Shown piece after piece: positions 9,247 through 16,980 of a stretch of 36,588 nucleotides of DNA. Where the stretch lies: positions 1 through 36,588 of the forward strand of contig JAOAGO010000028.1 of NCBI GenBank assembly GCA_026415715.1, given 5' to 3'. The stretch is from Chitinophagaceae bacterium (GTDB lineage Bacteria; Bacteroidota; Bacteroidia; Chitinophagales; Chitinophagaceae). A program made the position numbers and the translations under genes. The notes under the pieces were generated by a model. It worked only from the letters and a program-made list of their open reading frames with translations, made no database searches and was not told the DNA's origin. Every line of letters starts with the position of its first letter. Within the stretch, counting starts at the first letter, position 1.

Positions 9247-10966
9247 CAAAATATACGACCCTGTAAAATATAAAACGCCGACAGGCAGCCGATTAAACTG
9301 CAAGGGTTGGATTCAGGAAGCGGCACTTCGTATGCTGTTGAATAACCTGAACCCCGAAGTGGCGGAAAAACCGGAAGAGCTGATTGTTTACGGCGGCAGG
9401 GGAAAAGCTGTACGAAATGTGGATGCCCTGGATTCCATCATCCGCTGTTTGAAAACACTGGAAGACGATGAAACGCTTCTCATCCAATCGGGCAAACCGG
9501 TTGCGGTTTTTAAAACACATAAAGATGCTCCGAGGGTACTTATCAGCAATTCGCAACTGGTTCCTAAATGGGCTACATGGGAACATTTTGACGAATTGGA
9601 AAAAAAGGGGCTGATGAGGTTTGGGCAGATGACGGCCGGTTCCTGGATTTATATTGGCAGTCAGGGCATCGTACAAGGCACATATGAAACCTATGCGGCT
9701 ATAGCCGACCGTCATTTCGGAGGCTCATTAAAAGGTACATTACATGTAACTGCCGGGTTGGGGGGTATGGGTGGCGCACAGCCCTTGGCCATAACCCTGA
9801 ATGACGGAGAAGCACTCATTGCAGAAGCTGAAGAATGGCGGGTGGATAAAAGATTGACCACAAAATATCTTGACGAAAAATGGCATGATATTGACGCCGC
9901 CATACAGCGTGCGGTTGATGCCAGAAAAAAGGGAGAGGCTGTCAGTATAGGAGTTGTGTGCAACGCAGTTCATTTGCTGGAACGTCTTTGTGAATTGAAC
10001 GTAATTCCCGATACGCTGACGGATCAAACTTCGGCACATGATCCGCTGATGGGCTATTGGCCTCATGAAATTTCACCGGAGCAGGCCAAGGTGTTGCGAG
10101 AACATGATCCGCGAAAATATGTTGAGTATGCAACCCGAAGCATCTATATTCATGTACAGCGCATGCTGGAACTGAAAGAGAAAGGAGCCATCACGTTCGA
10201 CTACGGAAATAACCTGAGAGCCATGGCGTTGGAATATGAAAAAAATAATCCCGCCGGGTTATTTGGTTTTTCACCTTTGGCACGGCGCAGCCCCGATGGT
10301 AAAGCCGGACGGCTCTTTCCGGGATTTGTACCGGCCTATATCCGCCCGTTGTTTTGCGAGGGCAAGGGCCCTTTCCGATGGGTAGCTCTGAGCGGTGATC
10401 CTGAAGATATTGCAGTAACCGACGAAGTGGTCGCTTCGTTGTTTCCTGAAAACAGAAGCTTGCAGAGATGGTTACGACTGGCAAAAGAAAAAATTCAATT
10501 TCAGGGGCTTCCGGCCAGAATTTGCTGGCTAGGCCAGGGCGAAAGGGAACTGGCCGGTTTGGCTTTTAATGAATTGGTACGTTGCGGAAAAGTAAAAGCC
10601 CCGATTGTAATAGGTCGCGATCACCTGGATACAGGTTCGGTAGCCTCACCCAACCGGGAAACCGAAGATATGCCCGACGGCAGCGATGCCGTGGCAGATT
10701 GGCCTATACTGAATGCTTTGGTGAATACGGCAGCTGGAGCCAGCTGGGTGAGTTTGCATCACGGCGGAGGAGTAGGGATGGGGTATAGTATTCATGCGGG
10801 CATGGTAATTGTATGCGATGGCTCAAAAGAAGCCGATGAAAGGTTAAAAAGAGTGTTGCGAAATGACCCGGGTTTAGGTGTGATTCGTCATGCCGACGCC
10901 GGATATGACCTTGCAAGACAAACCATGCACAAACATCAGCTGGGTTTACCCGGTAATGAACAATAA
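9233..10966 (+). CDS. hutU: Urocanate hydratase (urocanase)
   Basis: 577 residues. It converts urocanate to imidazolone propionate in histidine degradation, using tightly bound NAD+ as electrophile. Visible signatures are [10 protein letters not shown], the block [18 protein letters not shown], the glycine-rich [12 protein letters not shown] of the NAD fold, [19 protein letters not shown] (Cys375, matching the conserved urocanase cysteine region), and the C-terminal [18 protein letters not shown]. Length fits the usual 550-580-residue bacterial form. No hutH, hutI or hutG is in the window, so the rest of the pathway must be elsewhere. The downstream transpeptidase starts 37 bases later and could be co-transcribed, although TACTTTAG at 10971-10978 resembles a weak -7 box. 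Confidence 0.95.
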   Translation: MPQVSKIYDPVKYKTPTGSRLNCKGWIQEAALRMLLNNLNPEVAEKPEELIVYGGRGKAVRNVDALDSIIRCLKTLEDDETLLIQSGKPVAVFKTHKDAPRVLISNSQLVPKWATWEHFDELEKKGLMRFGQMTAGSWIYIGSQGIVQGTYETYAAIADRHFGGSLKGTLHVTAGLGGMGGAQPLAITLNDGEALIAEAEEWRVDKRLTTKYLDEKWHDIDAAIQRAVDARKKGEAVSIGVVCNAVHLLERLCELNVIPDTLTDQTSAHDPLMGYWPHEISPEQAKVLREHDPRKYVEYATRSIYIHVQRMLELKEKGAITFDYGNNLRAMALEYEKNNPAGLFGFSPLARRSPDGKAGRLFPGFVPAYIRPLFCEGKGPFRWVALSGDPEDIAVTDEVVASLFPENRSLQRWLRLAKEKIQFQGLPARICWLGQGERELAGLAFNELVRCGKVKAPIVIGRDHLDTGSVASPNRETEDMPDGSDAVADWPILNALVNTAAGASWVSLHHGGGVGMGYSIHAGMVIVCDGSKEADERLKRVLRNDPGLGVIRHADAGYDLARQTMHKHQLGLPGNEQ

Positions 10967-11003
10967 ATTTACTTTAGTTCGGATACAAACAGATAAGGTA
11001 AGT

Positions 11004-11837
11004 ATGAAATTTTTTGGCATTGTCGCTAATACAGTTAGCATCCTTTTGTGTGTTTTCATTATTTATTCCTGCCAGCAACATAAGAATCAGGTATCTGAAA
11101 TACCGGTCATCCGATATGAAAATTTCAGGGATTCGGTATTGCGCACGGATTCTGTGGCGTCTTCGGAACCCGTCAATGTGTTTGATGCACGAATATTTAT
11201 ACCCGGCAAAGATTCATTAGATACATTGCTTGTAAAAATTGATACAGTGCTGCGCAGAGAAATCCGCTTATTATCCCAATACGATACGCTGAAAAAAGGC
11301 CTCGGAAAAAATCCCGGATTTTCGGCGCAGGATTCCGTGTATTTATTAGAAAACATTAAGGCTGTGGAAGATTATCTGGCCCACAGAGATTCTTCAGATT
11401 CAGATACCTGCCGGGGAATAACCTGTATGGTTTATGCTTTGGTAGATAAAAAAAACCAGCGAATGTATCTCTACATTCTCGGAGAGTTAAAAGACACCTT
11501 TAAGGTTTCAACCGGGAAAGGAAAGAAATATGAAACACCTGAAATGTCTTTACATCCCCGGGGGCCGATTCTGACCCGCTACAGTTCCCGCAAATATCCC
11601 GGAGGAAGTTATAAAGGTTTAGGAAATATGCCATACGCGGTTTTTTTAAAAGACGGCTACGCCATTCATGGCACAACGGCAGGAAATATTTCCCAGCTCG
11701 GAACTCCAGCCTCGCATGGTTGTGTAAGGCTTCATCCCGACGATGCTAAAGTTTTTAATGCATTGGTAAAAACCGTAGGTTTAGGAAAAACTTGGGTAGA
11801 AATCAAAGACTCACTGACAAATAGTACGCATTTTTAA
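11004..11837 (+). CDS. Lipoprotein L,D-transpeptidase (YkuD domain)
   Basis: 277 residues from the ATG at 11004. A longer reading frame opens at 10890 inside hutU, but the lipoprotein signal (VFIIYSC lipobox after a hydrophobic stretch) begins at 11004. The YkuD catalytic motif is complete: HGTTAGNISQLGTPASHGCVR with catalytic Cys240. These enzymes form 3-3 cross-links in peptidoglycan or attach proteins to it, using a cysteine acyl-enzyme. A polar region of about 110 residues separates the lipid anchor from the catalytic domain. It would act in the periplasm, tethered to a membrane. It is one of two L,D-transpeptidases in the window; the other (31853-33040) has a different, YafK-like motif. 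Confidence 0.9.
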   Translation: MKFFGIVANTVSILLCVFIIYSCQQHKNQVSEIPVIRYENFRDSVLRTDSVASSEPVNVFDARIFIPGKDSLDTLLVKIDTVLRREIRLLSQYDTLKKGLGKNPGFSAQDSVYLLENIKAVEDYLAHRDSSDSDTCRGITCMVYALVDKKNQRMYLYILGELKDTFKVSTGKGKKYETPEMSLHPRGPILTRYSSRKYPGGSYKGLGNMPYAVFLKDGYAIHGTTAGNISQLGTPASHGCVRLHPDDAKVFNALVKTVGLGKTWVEIKDSLTNSTHF

Positions 11838-11926
11838 GCGATAACTGCCAAATAGTCATATTTTTTCCTGAATTAATTACAATTTTAGCCTCTGGAATTT
11901 TATTTGATGGATTTTAACTGAAAAAA

Positions 11927-11933
11927 AAGGAGG
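11927..11933 (+). promoter_or_regulatory. Unusually strong Shine-Dalgarno site (AAGGAGG)
   Basis: AAGGAGG sits 5 bases before the ATG of the Hsp20 gene. Most other starts in this window, including the second Hsp20 gene, have no comparable site, as expected for Bacteroidota. It fixes the start at 11939 and suggests high translation. Confidence 0.75.
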
Positions 11934-11938
11934 CAACT

Positions 11939-12418
11939 ATGATCAGCAGCATCGTTAAAAGAAACTCAAACGGTTCCAATCAGCCGGCCCGAACGCTGAC
12001 TCACTGGGTTGATCAGCTTATCGGCGACAGCATCAATCGTTTCTTTAATGATGACTTCTGGGGGCTTAAAAGCTGGGATGCTACAGTAAACGTACCGGTA
12101 AACATTAAAGAAACCGACAAAAGTTATGAAATGTCGTTTATGGCTCCGGGACTGCGCAAAGAAGATTTTAAACTGAATGTCAGCAACAACATCTTAACCG
12201 TATCCTATGAGCATAAAGAAGAAGAAAATCAGGAAGACAAAAATGCAGGATGGTTGAGAAAAGAATTCAGGATGCAGTCCTTCAGCCGCAGTTTTACGCT
12301 GGACGACACGGTTGATGTTGAAAAAATAACCGCCTCTTATGATAACGGCGTACTGCATCTCAGCTTACCCAAAAAAGAAAGCGCCCAGACAGTCTCAAGA
12401 ACGATTGAAATAAAGTAA
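11939..12418 (+). CDS. Small heat-shock protein, Hsp20 family (first copy)
   Basis: 159 residues. A short N-terminal arm (VDQLIGDSINRFFNDDFWG) precedes an alpha-crystallin domain at about 50-150, with VNIKETDKSYEMSFMAPGL, FKLNVSNNILTVSYEHKEE and the C-terminal block YDNGVLHLSLPKKE. Hsp20 proteins are ATP-independent holdases that oligomerise and keep unfolding proteins soluble. It is monocistronic: its own strong ribosome-binding site in front and a textbook terminator behind. The second Hsp20 (14265-14714) is clearly diverged, so this is not a recent duplication. Confidence 0.95.
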   Translation: MISSIVKRNSNGSNQPARTLTHWVDQLIGDSINRFFNDDFWGLKSWDATVNVPVNIKETDKSYEMSFMAPGLRKEDFKLNVSNNILTVSYEHKEEENQEDKNAGWLRKEFRMQSFSRSFTLDDTVDVEKITASYDNGVLHLSLPKKESAQTVSRTIEIK

Positions 12419-12436
12419 TTTCATGTTAAGAAACGA

Positions 12437-12461
12437 GGGGAGCTTCAGCTCCCCTTTTTTT
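12437..12461 (+). terminator. Rho-independent terminator of the first Hsp20 gene
   Basis: GGGGAGC (12437-12443), loop TTCA, GCTCCCC (12448-12454), followed by seven T. The stem is perfect and begins 18 bases after the stop codon. Confidence 0.95.
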
Positions 12462-12485
12462 ATTTTGGTAATAACTAAGCTTTAG

Positions 12486-12551
12486 GTCAACCATTTTGTT
12501 TGAGTTTGTGTTTTCACGGTTTTTATATGTGTTGAGACAATCATTTTGTTT
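12486..12551 (+). repeat. Pair of 16-base direct repeats, 50 bases apart
   Basis: GTCAACCATTTTGTTT (12486-12501) and GACAATCATTTTGTTT (12536-12551) agree at 14 of 16 positions, with register exactly 50 bases. They lie upstream of the decarboxylase promoter and could be protein-binding sites, but AT-rich chance similarity cannot be excluded. Confidence 0.3.
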
Positions 12552-12650
12552 TAAAGTCTTTTCGTTTTTACTCCCGCCGATTTATTATGCTATGAATCTT
12601 TTCAGTACACCAGACATTCAACAAATGAACCTTTTCACCGGCCTTATATA

Positions 12651-12700
12651 AAAATTTACGCATAGAGAGTGGTGAAAAAAAAGGATTTACAAAATTTACG
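12651..12700 (+). repeat. Two identical AAAATTTACG decamers, 40 bases apart
   Basis: AAAATTTACG occurs at 12651-12660 and again at 12691-12700, the second ending 7 bases before the -7 box TACTTTTG. Position and spacing would suit an activator or repressor acting on the decarboxylase promoter. Confidence 0.35.
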
Positions 12701-12707
12701 AAACGTA

Positions 12708-12715
12708 TACTTTTG
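12708..12715 (+). promoter_or_regulatory. -7 promoter box (TACTTTTG) for the decarboxylase gene
   Basis: Perfect match to TAnnTTTG. With the +5 spacing seen at rnpB, transcription would begin near 12720, giving a leader of about 22 bases. Confidence 0.5.
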
Positions 12716-12741
12716 CCCCTGAATTTCTTAATCGACACAGC

Positions 12742-14148
12742 ATGACCAACTCTTACCTTGATCTGGTAAAACAAACCTTTAACTTCCCTCAGGAAGGGAT
12801 TGAAGTAGAAGACGGTTGCCTTTACTTCAACGGGCTTGATTTAATGAGCCTGATTCGCAAATACGGTACCCCACTTAAACTGAGTTATCTCCCCAAAATC
12901 GGGATGCAGATAAAAAAAGCCAAGCAAATGTTTCAGGCGGCTTTCAAAAGATACAAGTATGAAGGAAAATACTTTTATTGTTATTGCACCAAAAGCTCTC
13001 ATTTCAGCTTTGTGGTAGAGGAGGCATTAAAACACGATATTCATCTTGAAACATCCTATGCTTATGATATTGACATCATAAAAAAGCTTTATGCCCGTAA
13101 AAAAATCACAAAAGACACTTATATCATTTGCAACGGATTTAAACAAAAAACCTACACCCGTCGCATTGCACAACTGCTGAATGCAGGCTTTCATAACGTG
13201 ATTCCGATACTGGATAATAAAGATGAACTGAAAGAGTATGCTCATTCGGTAAAAGTACCTTTTAAGTTAGGTATTCGTGTTGCTGCCGAAGAAGAGCCCA
13301 CGTTTCCGTTTTATACTTCGCGGCTGGGAATCAGGGCTAAAGATATTCTGGAATTTTATGTGGACCGGATTGAAGGATATGAAAGCAAATTTCAGCTAAA
13401 AATGTTGCATATCTTTCTCAATAAAGGAATAAAAGATGATATTTACTACTGGAGCGAACTCAATAAAGTTATAAATCTCTACTGTCAGTTGAAAAAAATC
13501 TGCCCCGAATTAGACTCTATTAACATCGGCGGGGGATTTCCCATCAAGCACTCGTTGGGTTTTGAATATGATTATCAGTTTATGATCAATGAAATAGTGC
13601 GAAATATAAAAGAAGCCTGTAAAAAAGCCCGGGTACCTATGCCGCACATTTTTACTGAATTCGGAAGTTTTACGGTAGGCGAAAGCATGGCGCATATTTT
13701 CAGCGTTATCGGACAAAAAGTGCAAAACGACCGGGAGATCTGGTATATGATTGACTCCTCATTTATTACTACCTTACCTGATACCTGGGGAATCGGCGAA
13801 AAATTTCTGATGCTGCCCGTCAATAAGTGGGATCAAGAATATCAGCGGGTATTTCTGGGCGGCATTACCTGCGACAGTAACGACTATTATGACTCTGAAG
13901 AACACATAAACGAAGTGTTTCTGCCCCGAATCAACGGAAACGAAGAGCCTCTGTATGTCGGTTTCTTCCATACCGGAGCATATCAGGATCAAATCAGCGG
14001 TTATGGCGGAATTAAACATTGCCTCATTCCTTCGCCGAAGCATGTAATTGTAGGGTATGATAAAAACGGAAAACTCACAGACTGGCTTTACGCTAAACAA
14101 CAAACCGCTCAAAGTATGCTGAAAATCCTGGGTTATAACGGAAGGTAA
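12742..14148 (+). CDS. PLP-dependent arginine decarboxylase-like enzyme (fold III)
   Basis: 468 residues. It belongs to the alanine-racemase-fold decarboxylases (arginine/ornithine/diaminopimelate). The PLP lysine is probably K84 in YCTKSSHF; a glycine-rich phosphate loop reads NIGGGFPIK; the catalytic cysteine motif CDSND starts at C377; GFFHTGAYQ supplies the late conserved Tyr. It resembles the short arginine decarboxylase annotated in Bacteroidota, about 465 residues against 630-660 for E. coli SpeA. The likely reaction is arginine to agmatine, the first step towards polyamines, but substrate specificity cannot be read from the motifs. It has its own promoter, and its stop is followed by convergent hsp20. 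Gene family firm, exact substrate moderate. Confidence 0.82.
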   Translation: MTNSYLDLVKQTFNFPQEGIEVEDGCLYFNGLDLMSLIRKYGTPLKLSYLPKIGMQIKKAKQMFQAAFKRYKYEGKYFYCYCTKSSHFSFVVEEALKHDIHLETSYAYDIDIIKKLYARKKITKDTYIICNGFKQKTYTRRIAQLLNAGFHNVIPILDNKDELKEYAHSVKVPFKLGIRVAAEEEPTFPFYTSRLGIRAKDILEFYVDRIEGYESKFQLKMLHIFLNKGIKDDIYYWSELNKVINLYCQLKKICPELDSINIGGGFPIKHSLGFEYDYQFMINEIVRNIKEACKKARVPMPHIFTEFGSFTVGESMAHIFSVIGQKVQNDREIWYMIDSSFITTLPDTWGIGEKFLMLPVNKWDQEYQRVFLGGITCDSNDYYDSEEHINEVFLPRINGNEEPLYVGFFHTGAYQDQISGYGGIKHCLIPSPKHVIVGYDKNGKLTDWLYAKQQTAQSMLKILGYNGR

Positions 14149-14185
14149 ATATTTTTAGCCCGGAATTTGAACATCTTCTCAAATT

Positions 14186-14214
14186 AAAAACCCCTTTCGT
14201 AGAAACGAAAGGGG
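14186..14214 (-). terminator. Terminator of the minus-strand Hsp20 gene
   Basis: CCCCTTTCGT (14191-14200), loop AGAA, ACGAAAGGGG (14205-14214): a perfect 10-bp stem. Read on the minus strand it is followed by TTTTT (plus-strand A run 14186-14190), so it ends the Hsp20 transcript about 50 bases after the stop. It may also help stop the convergent decarboxylase transcript. Confidence 0.85.
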
Positions 14215-14264
14215 GCAAACCAAAACCAACTGCTTATGAGAAAACTCTGAAGAAAGAACTTTTA

Positions 14265-14714
14265 TTAATTAATAACAATCTGTGTGCTGTTTTGTTTAAC
14301 GCCCTTCTTTTTCGGAAGATTAATAACCAACATTCCATTGATGTATTTTGCCTCAATGGCCGTTGTATCAATGTTTTGATTAATTGTAAAAGTTCTCTTA
14401 AAATTTTTTCGGATATATTCCGTTTGAAGTGATTTGAAATCTTCCTGATGAAGGTTAAGTTTTACCTCACCACTTACTGTAAGTAAATCATTTTCCACTT
14501 CCACCCGAAAATCTGATTTTTCAAAACCGGGTGCTACCAGCTCAATAACGAAAGCATTTTCATTTTCTTTAATGTTTGCCGGAACACCGGAGTAATATTT
14601 TTGTTGCTCATCATGGATGTTTTTGAAAAAAGAGGGTAATTCCGATAAGAAACTATCTACAAAATGATGAATTGTATTTTCAAAAGGGTGTTTTTGAAAT
14701 CCAGATGTTTTCAT
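14265..14714 (-). CDS. Small heat-shock protein, Hsp20 family (second copy)
   Basis: 149 residues with an alpha-crystallin domain at about 45-140: VPANIKENENAFVIELVAPG, then FRVEVENDLLTVSGEVKLN, and YINGMLVINLPKKK near the C terminus. It is a cytosolic ATP-independent holdase. It is divergent in sequence from the Hsp20 at 11939 and lacks a Shine-Dalgarno site. A near-match to a -7 box, TATTTTTTG with one extra T, lies upstream on the minus strand. It is monocistronic with its own terminator. Two unlike Hsp20 proteins within 3 kb could form mixed oligomers or answer different stresses; that is inference. Confidence 0.95.
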   Translation of the reverse strand: MKTSGFQKHPFENTIHHFVDSFLSELPSFFKNIHDEQQKYYSGVPANIKENENAFVIELVAPGFEKSDFRVEVENDLLTVSGEVKLNLHQEDFKSLQTEYIRKNFKRTFTINQNIDTTAIEAKYINGMLVINLPKKKGVKQNSTQIVIN

Positions 14715-14873
14715 AAAAAGATTTTAGTTTAATTTGACAAAAAATATTCCATCAGGAAAAATCAGACTTTTTTTCGCGGCCGGAACCCCTCAACAGCCAT
14801 AATCACATAAAAAATTAAACAAACTGTCAATATTTCAGCTATCCGGGATGCTCGGCACCCTGATTTAATTTTT

Positions 14874-14881
14874 TACCTTTG
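14874..14881 (+). promoter_or_regulatory. -7 promoter box (TACCTTTG) for the bacilliredoxin gene
   Basis: Perfect TAnnTTTG, 16 bases before the ATG. The predicted leader is about 12 bases. No -33 TTG at normal spacing is evident. Confidence 0.5.
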
Positions 14882-14897
14882 TAAAAAAAACCAGCGT

Positions 14898-15314
14898 ATG
14901 TATCCCATAGAAATTGTTCAACCCATGAAAGAGGAACTGACTGAAAACGGATTTCAGGAATTACTGACCCCTGAGGATGTTGAAAATCAACTTGCCAGGC
15001 CGGGTACAACACTTGTAATGATAAATTCCGTTTGCGGATGTTCGGCCGGAACGGCCCGTCCGGGAGTGTTAATGGCGGTAGCCAAAACCACGAAACGTCC
15101 TGACTATCTTACTACCAGTTTTGCCGGCTATGATATTGAAGCAGTAAAAACCTTGCGACAACATATGTTACCTTATCCCCCATCTTCGCCTTCAATAGCC
15201 CTGTTTAAAAACGGAGAACTGGTACATTTTATAGAGCGTCATCAGATTGAAGGCCGCACCGCAGAGATGATTGCCGAAAATCTGATCAGTGCATTTGAAA
15301 AATATTGCGAATAA
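14898..15314 (+). CDS. BrxA/BrxB family bacilliredoxin
   Basis: 138 residues, a thioredoxin-like fold of the YphP/YqiW family. The unusual CxC active site is present as SVCGCSAGTARPG with cysteines 46 and 48. In Firmicutes these proteins remove bacillithiol from S-bacillithiolated proteins; Bacteroidota homologues are annotated the same way, though whether this organism makes bacillithiol is not shown here. The late block PYPPSSPSIALFKNGELVHFIERHQIEGR is complete (given here only as a landmark, split around the cis-Pro region SPSIALF). It is monocistronic, between Hsp20 and lgt. Oxidative-stress repair is the likely role. Confidence 0.9.
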   Translation: MYPIEIVQPMKEELTENGFQELLTPEDVENQLARPGTTLVMINSVCGCSAGTARPGVLMAVAKTTKRPDYLTTSFAGYDIEAVKTLRQHMLPYPPSSPSIALFKNGELVHFIERHQIEGRTAEMIAENLISAFEKYCE

Positions 15315-15320
15315 GCAATT

Positions 15321-15359
15321 TTGATCAGGATATTCCGGAAATAATCAATTCATCTTTTT
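15321..15359 (+). terminator. Weak possible terminator after the bacilliredoxin gene
   Basis: TTGAT (15321-15325) pairs with ATCAA (15344-15348) around an inner TATT/AATA dyad containing TTCCGGAA, and a T tract follows near 15354. The stem is interrupted and AT-rich, so this is tentative. Confidence 0.3.
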
Positions 15360-15405
15360 TCGCATGAAAGTTCCGTATATTCGCCCGGGATAAGAATTTT
15401 ATTTC

Positions 15406-16572
15406 ATGTATCCGAATTTATATTATGCTTTTAGGGATTTGTTTGGCCTTGAAATTCCATTCCTTCGGGTGATTAATTCCTTCGGATTTTTTGTAGCCAT
15501 TGCATTCCTTATTGCCGCTTTTATTCTTTCCAAAGAACTCAAAAGAAAAGGTAAGGAAGGGCTGCTTAAGCCAACCGAAATGCAGGTTACCGTAGGCTTG
15601 CCCGCCAGCTTCGGCGAATTAGCCGTAAATTTTATTCTGGGTTTCTTGCTGGGATACAAAATTCTCGGACTCTTCCTTTGGGGTAAATCAGCTCTTGAAG
15701 ACCCGCAGGCTTTTATTTTCAGCTCACAGGGTAGCTGGTCTGCCGGAATTTTGCTGGCACTTGCGTTTGCCGGACTGAAATGGTGGGAAAAACACAGGAA
15801 AAAGCTGGCCAGGCCCGAAAAGAGAACAGTTCGTATTTGGCCACACGACAGAGTAGGCGAAATCACCATATTGGCCCTGGTATTCGGTATTCTAGGGGCT
15901 AAGCTTTTTGATATTTTTGAAAACTGGAGTGATTTTTTGAAACACCCGAAAGCCTATATTTTTTCTCCGTCGGGACTTACGATGTACGGCGGCTTAATTT
16001 GCGCTGCTTTGGCTATCTGGATTTACGCCACGAAATACAATATTGCTTTCTGGCCTCTGAATGATGCAGCCGCCCCTGCGCTGATGTTGGCTTATGCCGT
16101 TGGCAGAATAGGGTGTCAGGTAGCAGGTGATGGCGACTGGGGAATTCGAAGCAACCTGGCCGAAAAACCTTCATTTTTACCCGATTGGTTTTGGCATTAC
16201 AAATATCCGAACAATGTTAACGAAGCCGGAATCCCGATTCCCGGATGTGAGGGAAGATATTGTAATGAACTGGAATTCGGAGTATATCCCACGCCGATAT
16301 ACGAAACCATAATCTGCTTTTTATTTTTTCTACTCTTATGGAGTATCCGGAAAAGAATCAAAACCCCGGGTATTCTTTTTTCTATATATTTAATTCTCAA
16401 TGGTTTAGAAAGATTCTGGATTGAGAAAATCCGTGTAAACGTAAAAATGGAACTTTTCGGGATGCGCCTTACTCAGGCCGAAATAATTTCTTTCTTATTC
16501 ATCATAACCGGCCTCATTTTGCTTTTTTATCTGAAAAGAAAAAATTCAGACAGTTCAATCACTTCGGCATAA
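15406..16572 (+). CDS. lgt: Prolipoprotein diacylglyceryl transferase
   Basis: 388 residues with multiple membrane segments. It transfers diacylglycerol from phosphatidylglycerol to the lipobox cysteine of prolipoproteins, the first step in lipoprotein maturation. Signatures: SGLTMYGGLICA (the loop that is HGGL in E. coli; a Tyr in that position is common in relatives), YAVGRIGCQVAGDGDWG, the periplasmic YPTPIYETI, and the arginine helix LERFWIEKIRVN. It is longer than E. coli Lgt (291) because of an insertion around residues 40-150 that adds hydrophobic helices and a basic loop; long forms occur in Bacteroidota. The window itself holds substrates, for example the lipoproteins at 11004, 17951 and 36205. 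TATATTCG at 15376-15383 is a one-mismatch -7 box. Confidence 0.92.
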   Translation: MYPNLYYAFRDLFGLEIPFLRVINSFGFFVAIAFLIAAFILSKELKRKGKEGLLKPTEMQVTVGLPASFGELAVNFILGFLLGYKILGLFLWGKSALEDPQAFIFSSQGSWSAGILLALAFAGLKWWEKHRKKLARPEKRTVRIWPHDRVGEITILALVFGILGAKLFDIFENWSDFLKHPKAYIFSPSGLTMYGGLICAALAIWIYATKYNIAFWPLNDAAAPALMLAYAVGRIGCQVAGDGDWGIRSNLAEKPSFLPDWFWHYKYPNNVNEAGIPIPGCEGRYCNELEFGVYPTPIYETIICFLFFLLLWSIRKRIKTPGILFSIYLILNGLERFWIEKIRVNVKMELFGMRLTQAEIISFLFIITGLILLFYLKRKNSDSSITSA

Positions 16573-16659
16573 CAGTTGTTTAAATAAATAACCATCACAC
16601 AGCTTATGAATTTACCCTAATCTGCCTGTTTTTCACTTCCTGCACTGTAACATAAGGCA

Positions 16660-16686
16660 TTGGCACGATTTTTATATTTACCTTTG
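16660..16686 (+). promoter_or_regulatory. Candidate distal promoter: TTGGCACG ... TACCTTTG
   Basis: TACCTTTG (16679-16686) is a perfect -7 box, with TTG at 16660-16662 upstream (16-base spacer). The same TTGGCACG also matches the -24 element of a sigma-54 promoter, but the required GC at the -12 position is AT (16674-16675), so the primary-sigma reading is favoured. Confidence 0.4.
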
Positions 16687-16878
16687 AATTTTATAATATT
16701 AAAACGAAAATATTAACAATTGAAAGGCAAGATTGAAGGAGGGACTTCGTAATTCTCAATTTGTCATTACACTAATAGCTTTTTAAAAATATATGTTAAA
16801 ACAATAATATTTTGGTGTTCTGAATTGCGTGTGAGTAAATTTTAGTTGAAAAAACTATGAATTGCGGAAAATAAAACT

Positions 16879-16886
16879 TAATTTTG
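16879..16886 (+). promoter_or_regulatory. -7 promoter box (TAATTTTG) for rpoD
   Basis: Perfect TAnnTTTG. A start near 16891 would give a leader of about 90 bases. A TTG at 16862-16864 is slightly close (14-base spacer). Confidence 0.45.
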
Positions 16887-16980
16887 CAGCTATTTCTGCC
16901 TCTATTCTCCTTGTGATTAAGCAGATTGTGCAACAAAATAGCAGGATAAACTGTCTTAATAAAAACAGCGTAAGAAGATT

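Larger units (their letters stand above)
12462..12741 (+). promoter_or_regulatory. Intergenic regulatory region before the decarboxylase
   Basis: About 280 bases without a gene. It contains two pairs of short direct repeats (described separately) and a -7 box TACTTTTG at 12708-12715, 26 bases before the ATG. A TTT at 12686-12688 lies at a plausible -33 distance (19-base spacer). No open frame on either strand looks real; a minus-strand frame here is the shadow of the gene start. Confidence 0.45.
16573..16980 (+). other. 408-base intergenic region upstream of rpoD
   Basis: No credible open frame on either strand. It holds two candidate promoters (16660-16686 and 16879-16886), an AT-rich 7-bp dyad TAATATT/AATATTA at 16694-16715 just after the first promoter, and a 94-base leader before rpoD. 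I looked for a structured small RNA and saw no convincing GC stem or terminator. The length suggests layered control of the sigma factor gene. Confidence 0.5.

Noticed and set aside
16660-16675. Genuine sigma-54 promoter
   Set aside because: The nearly invariant GC at -12 is AT; kept only as a low-weight observation.
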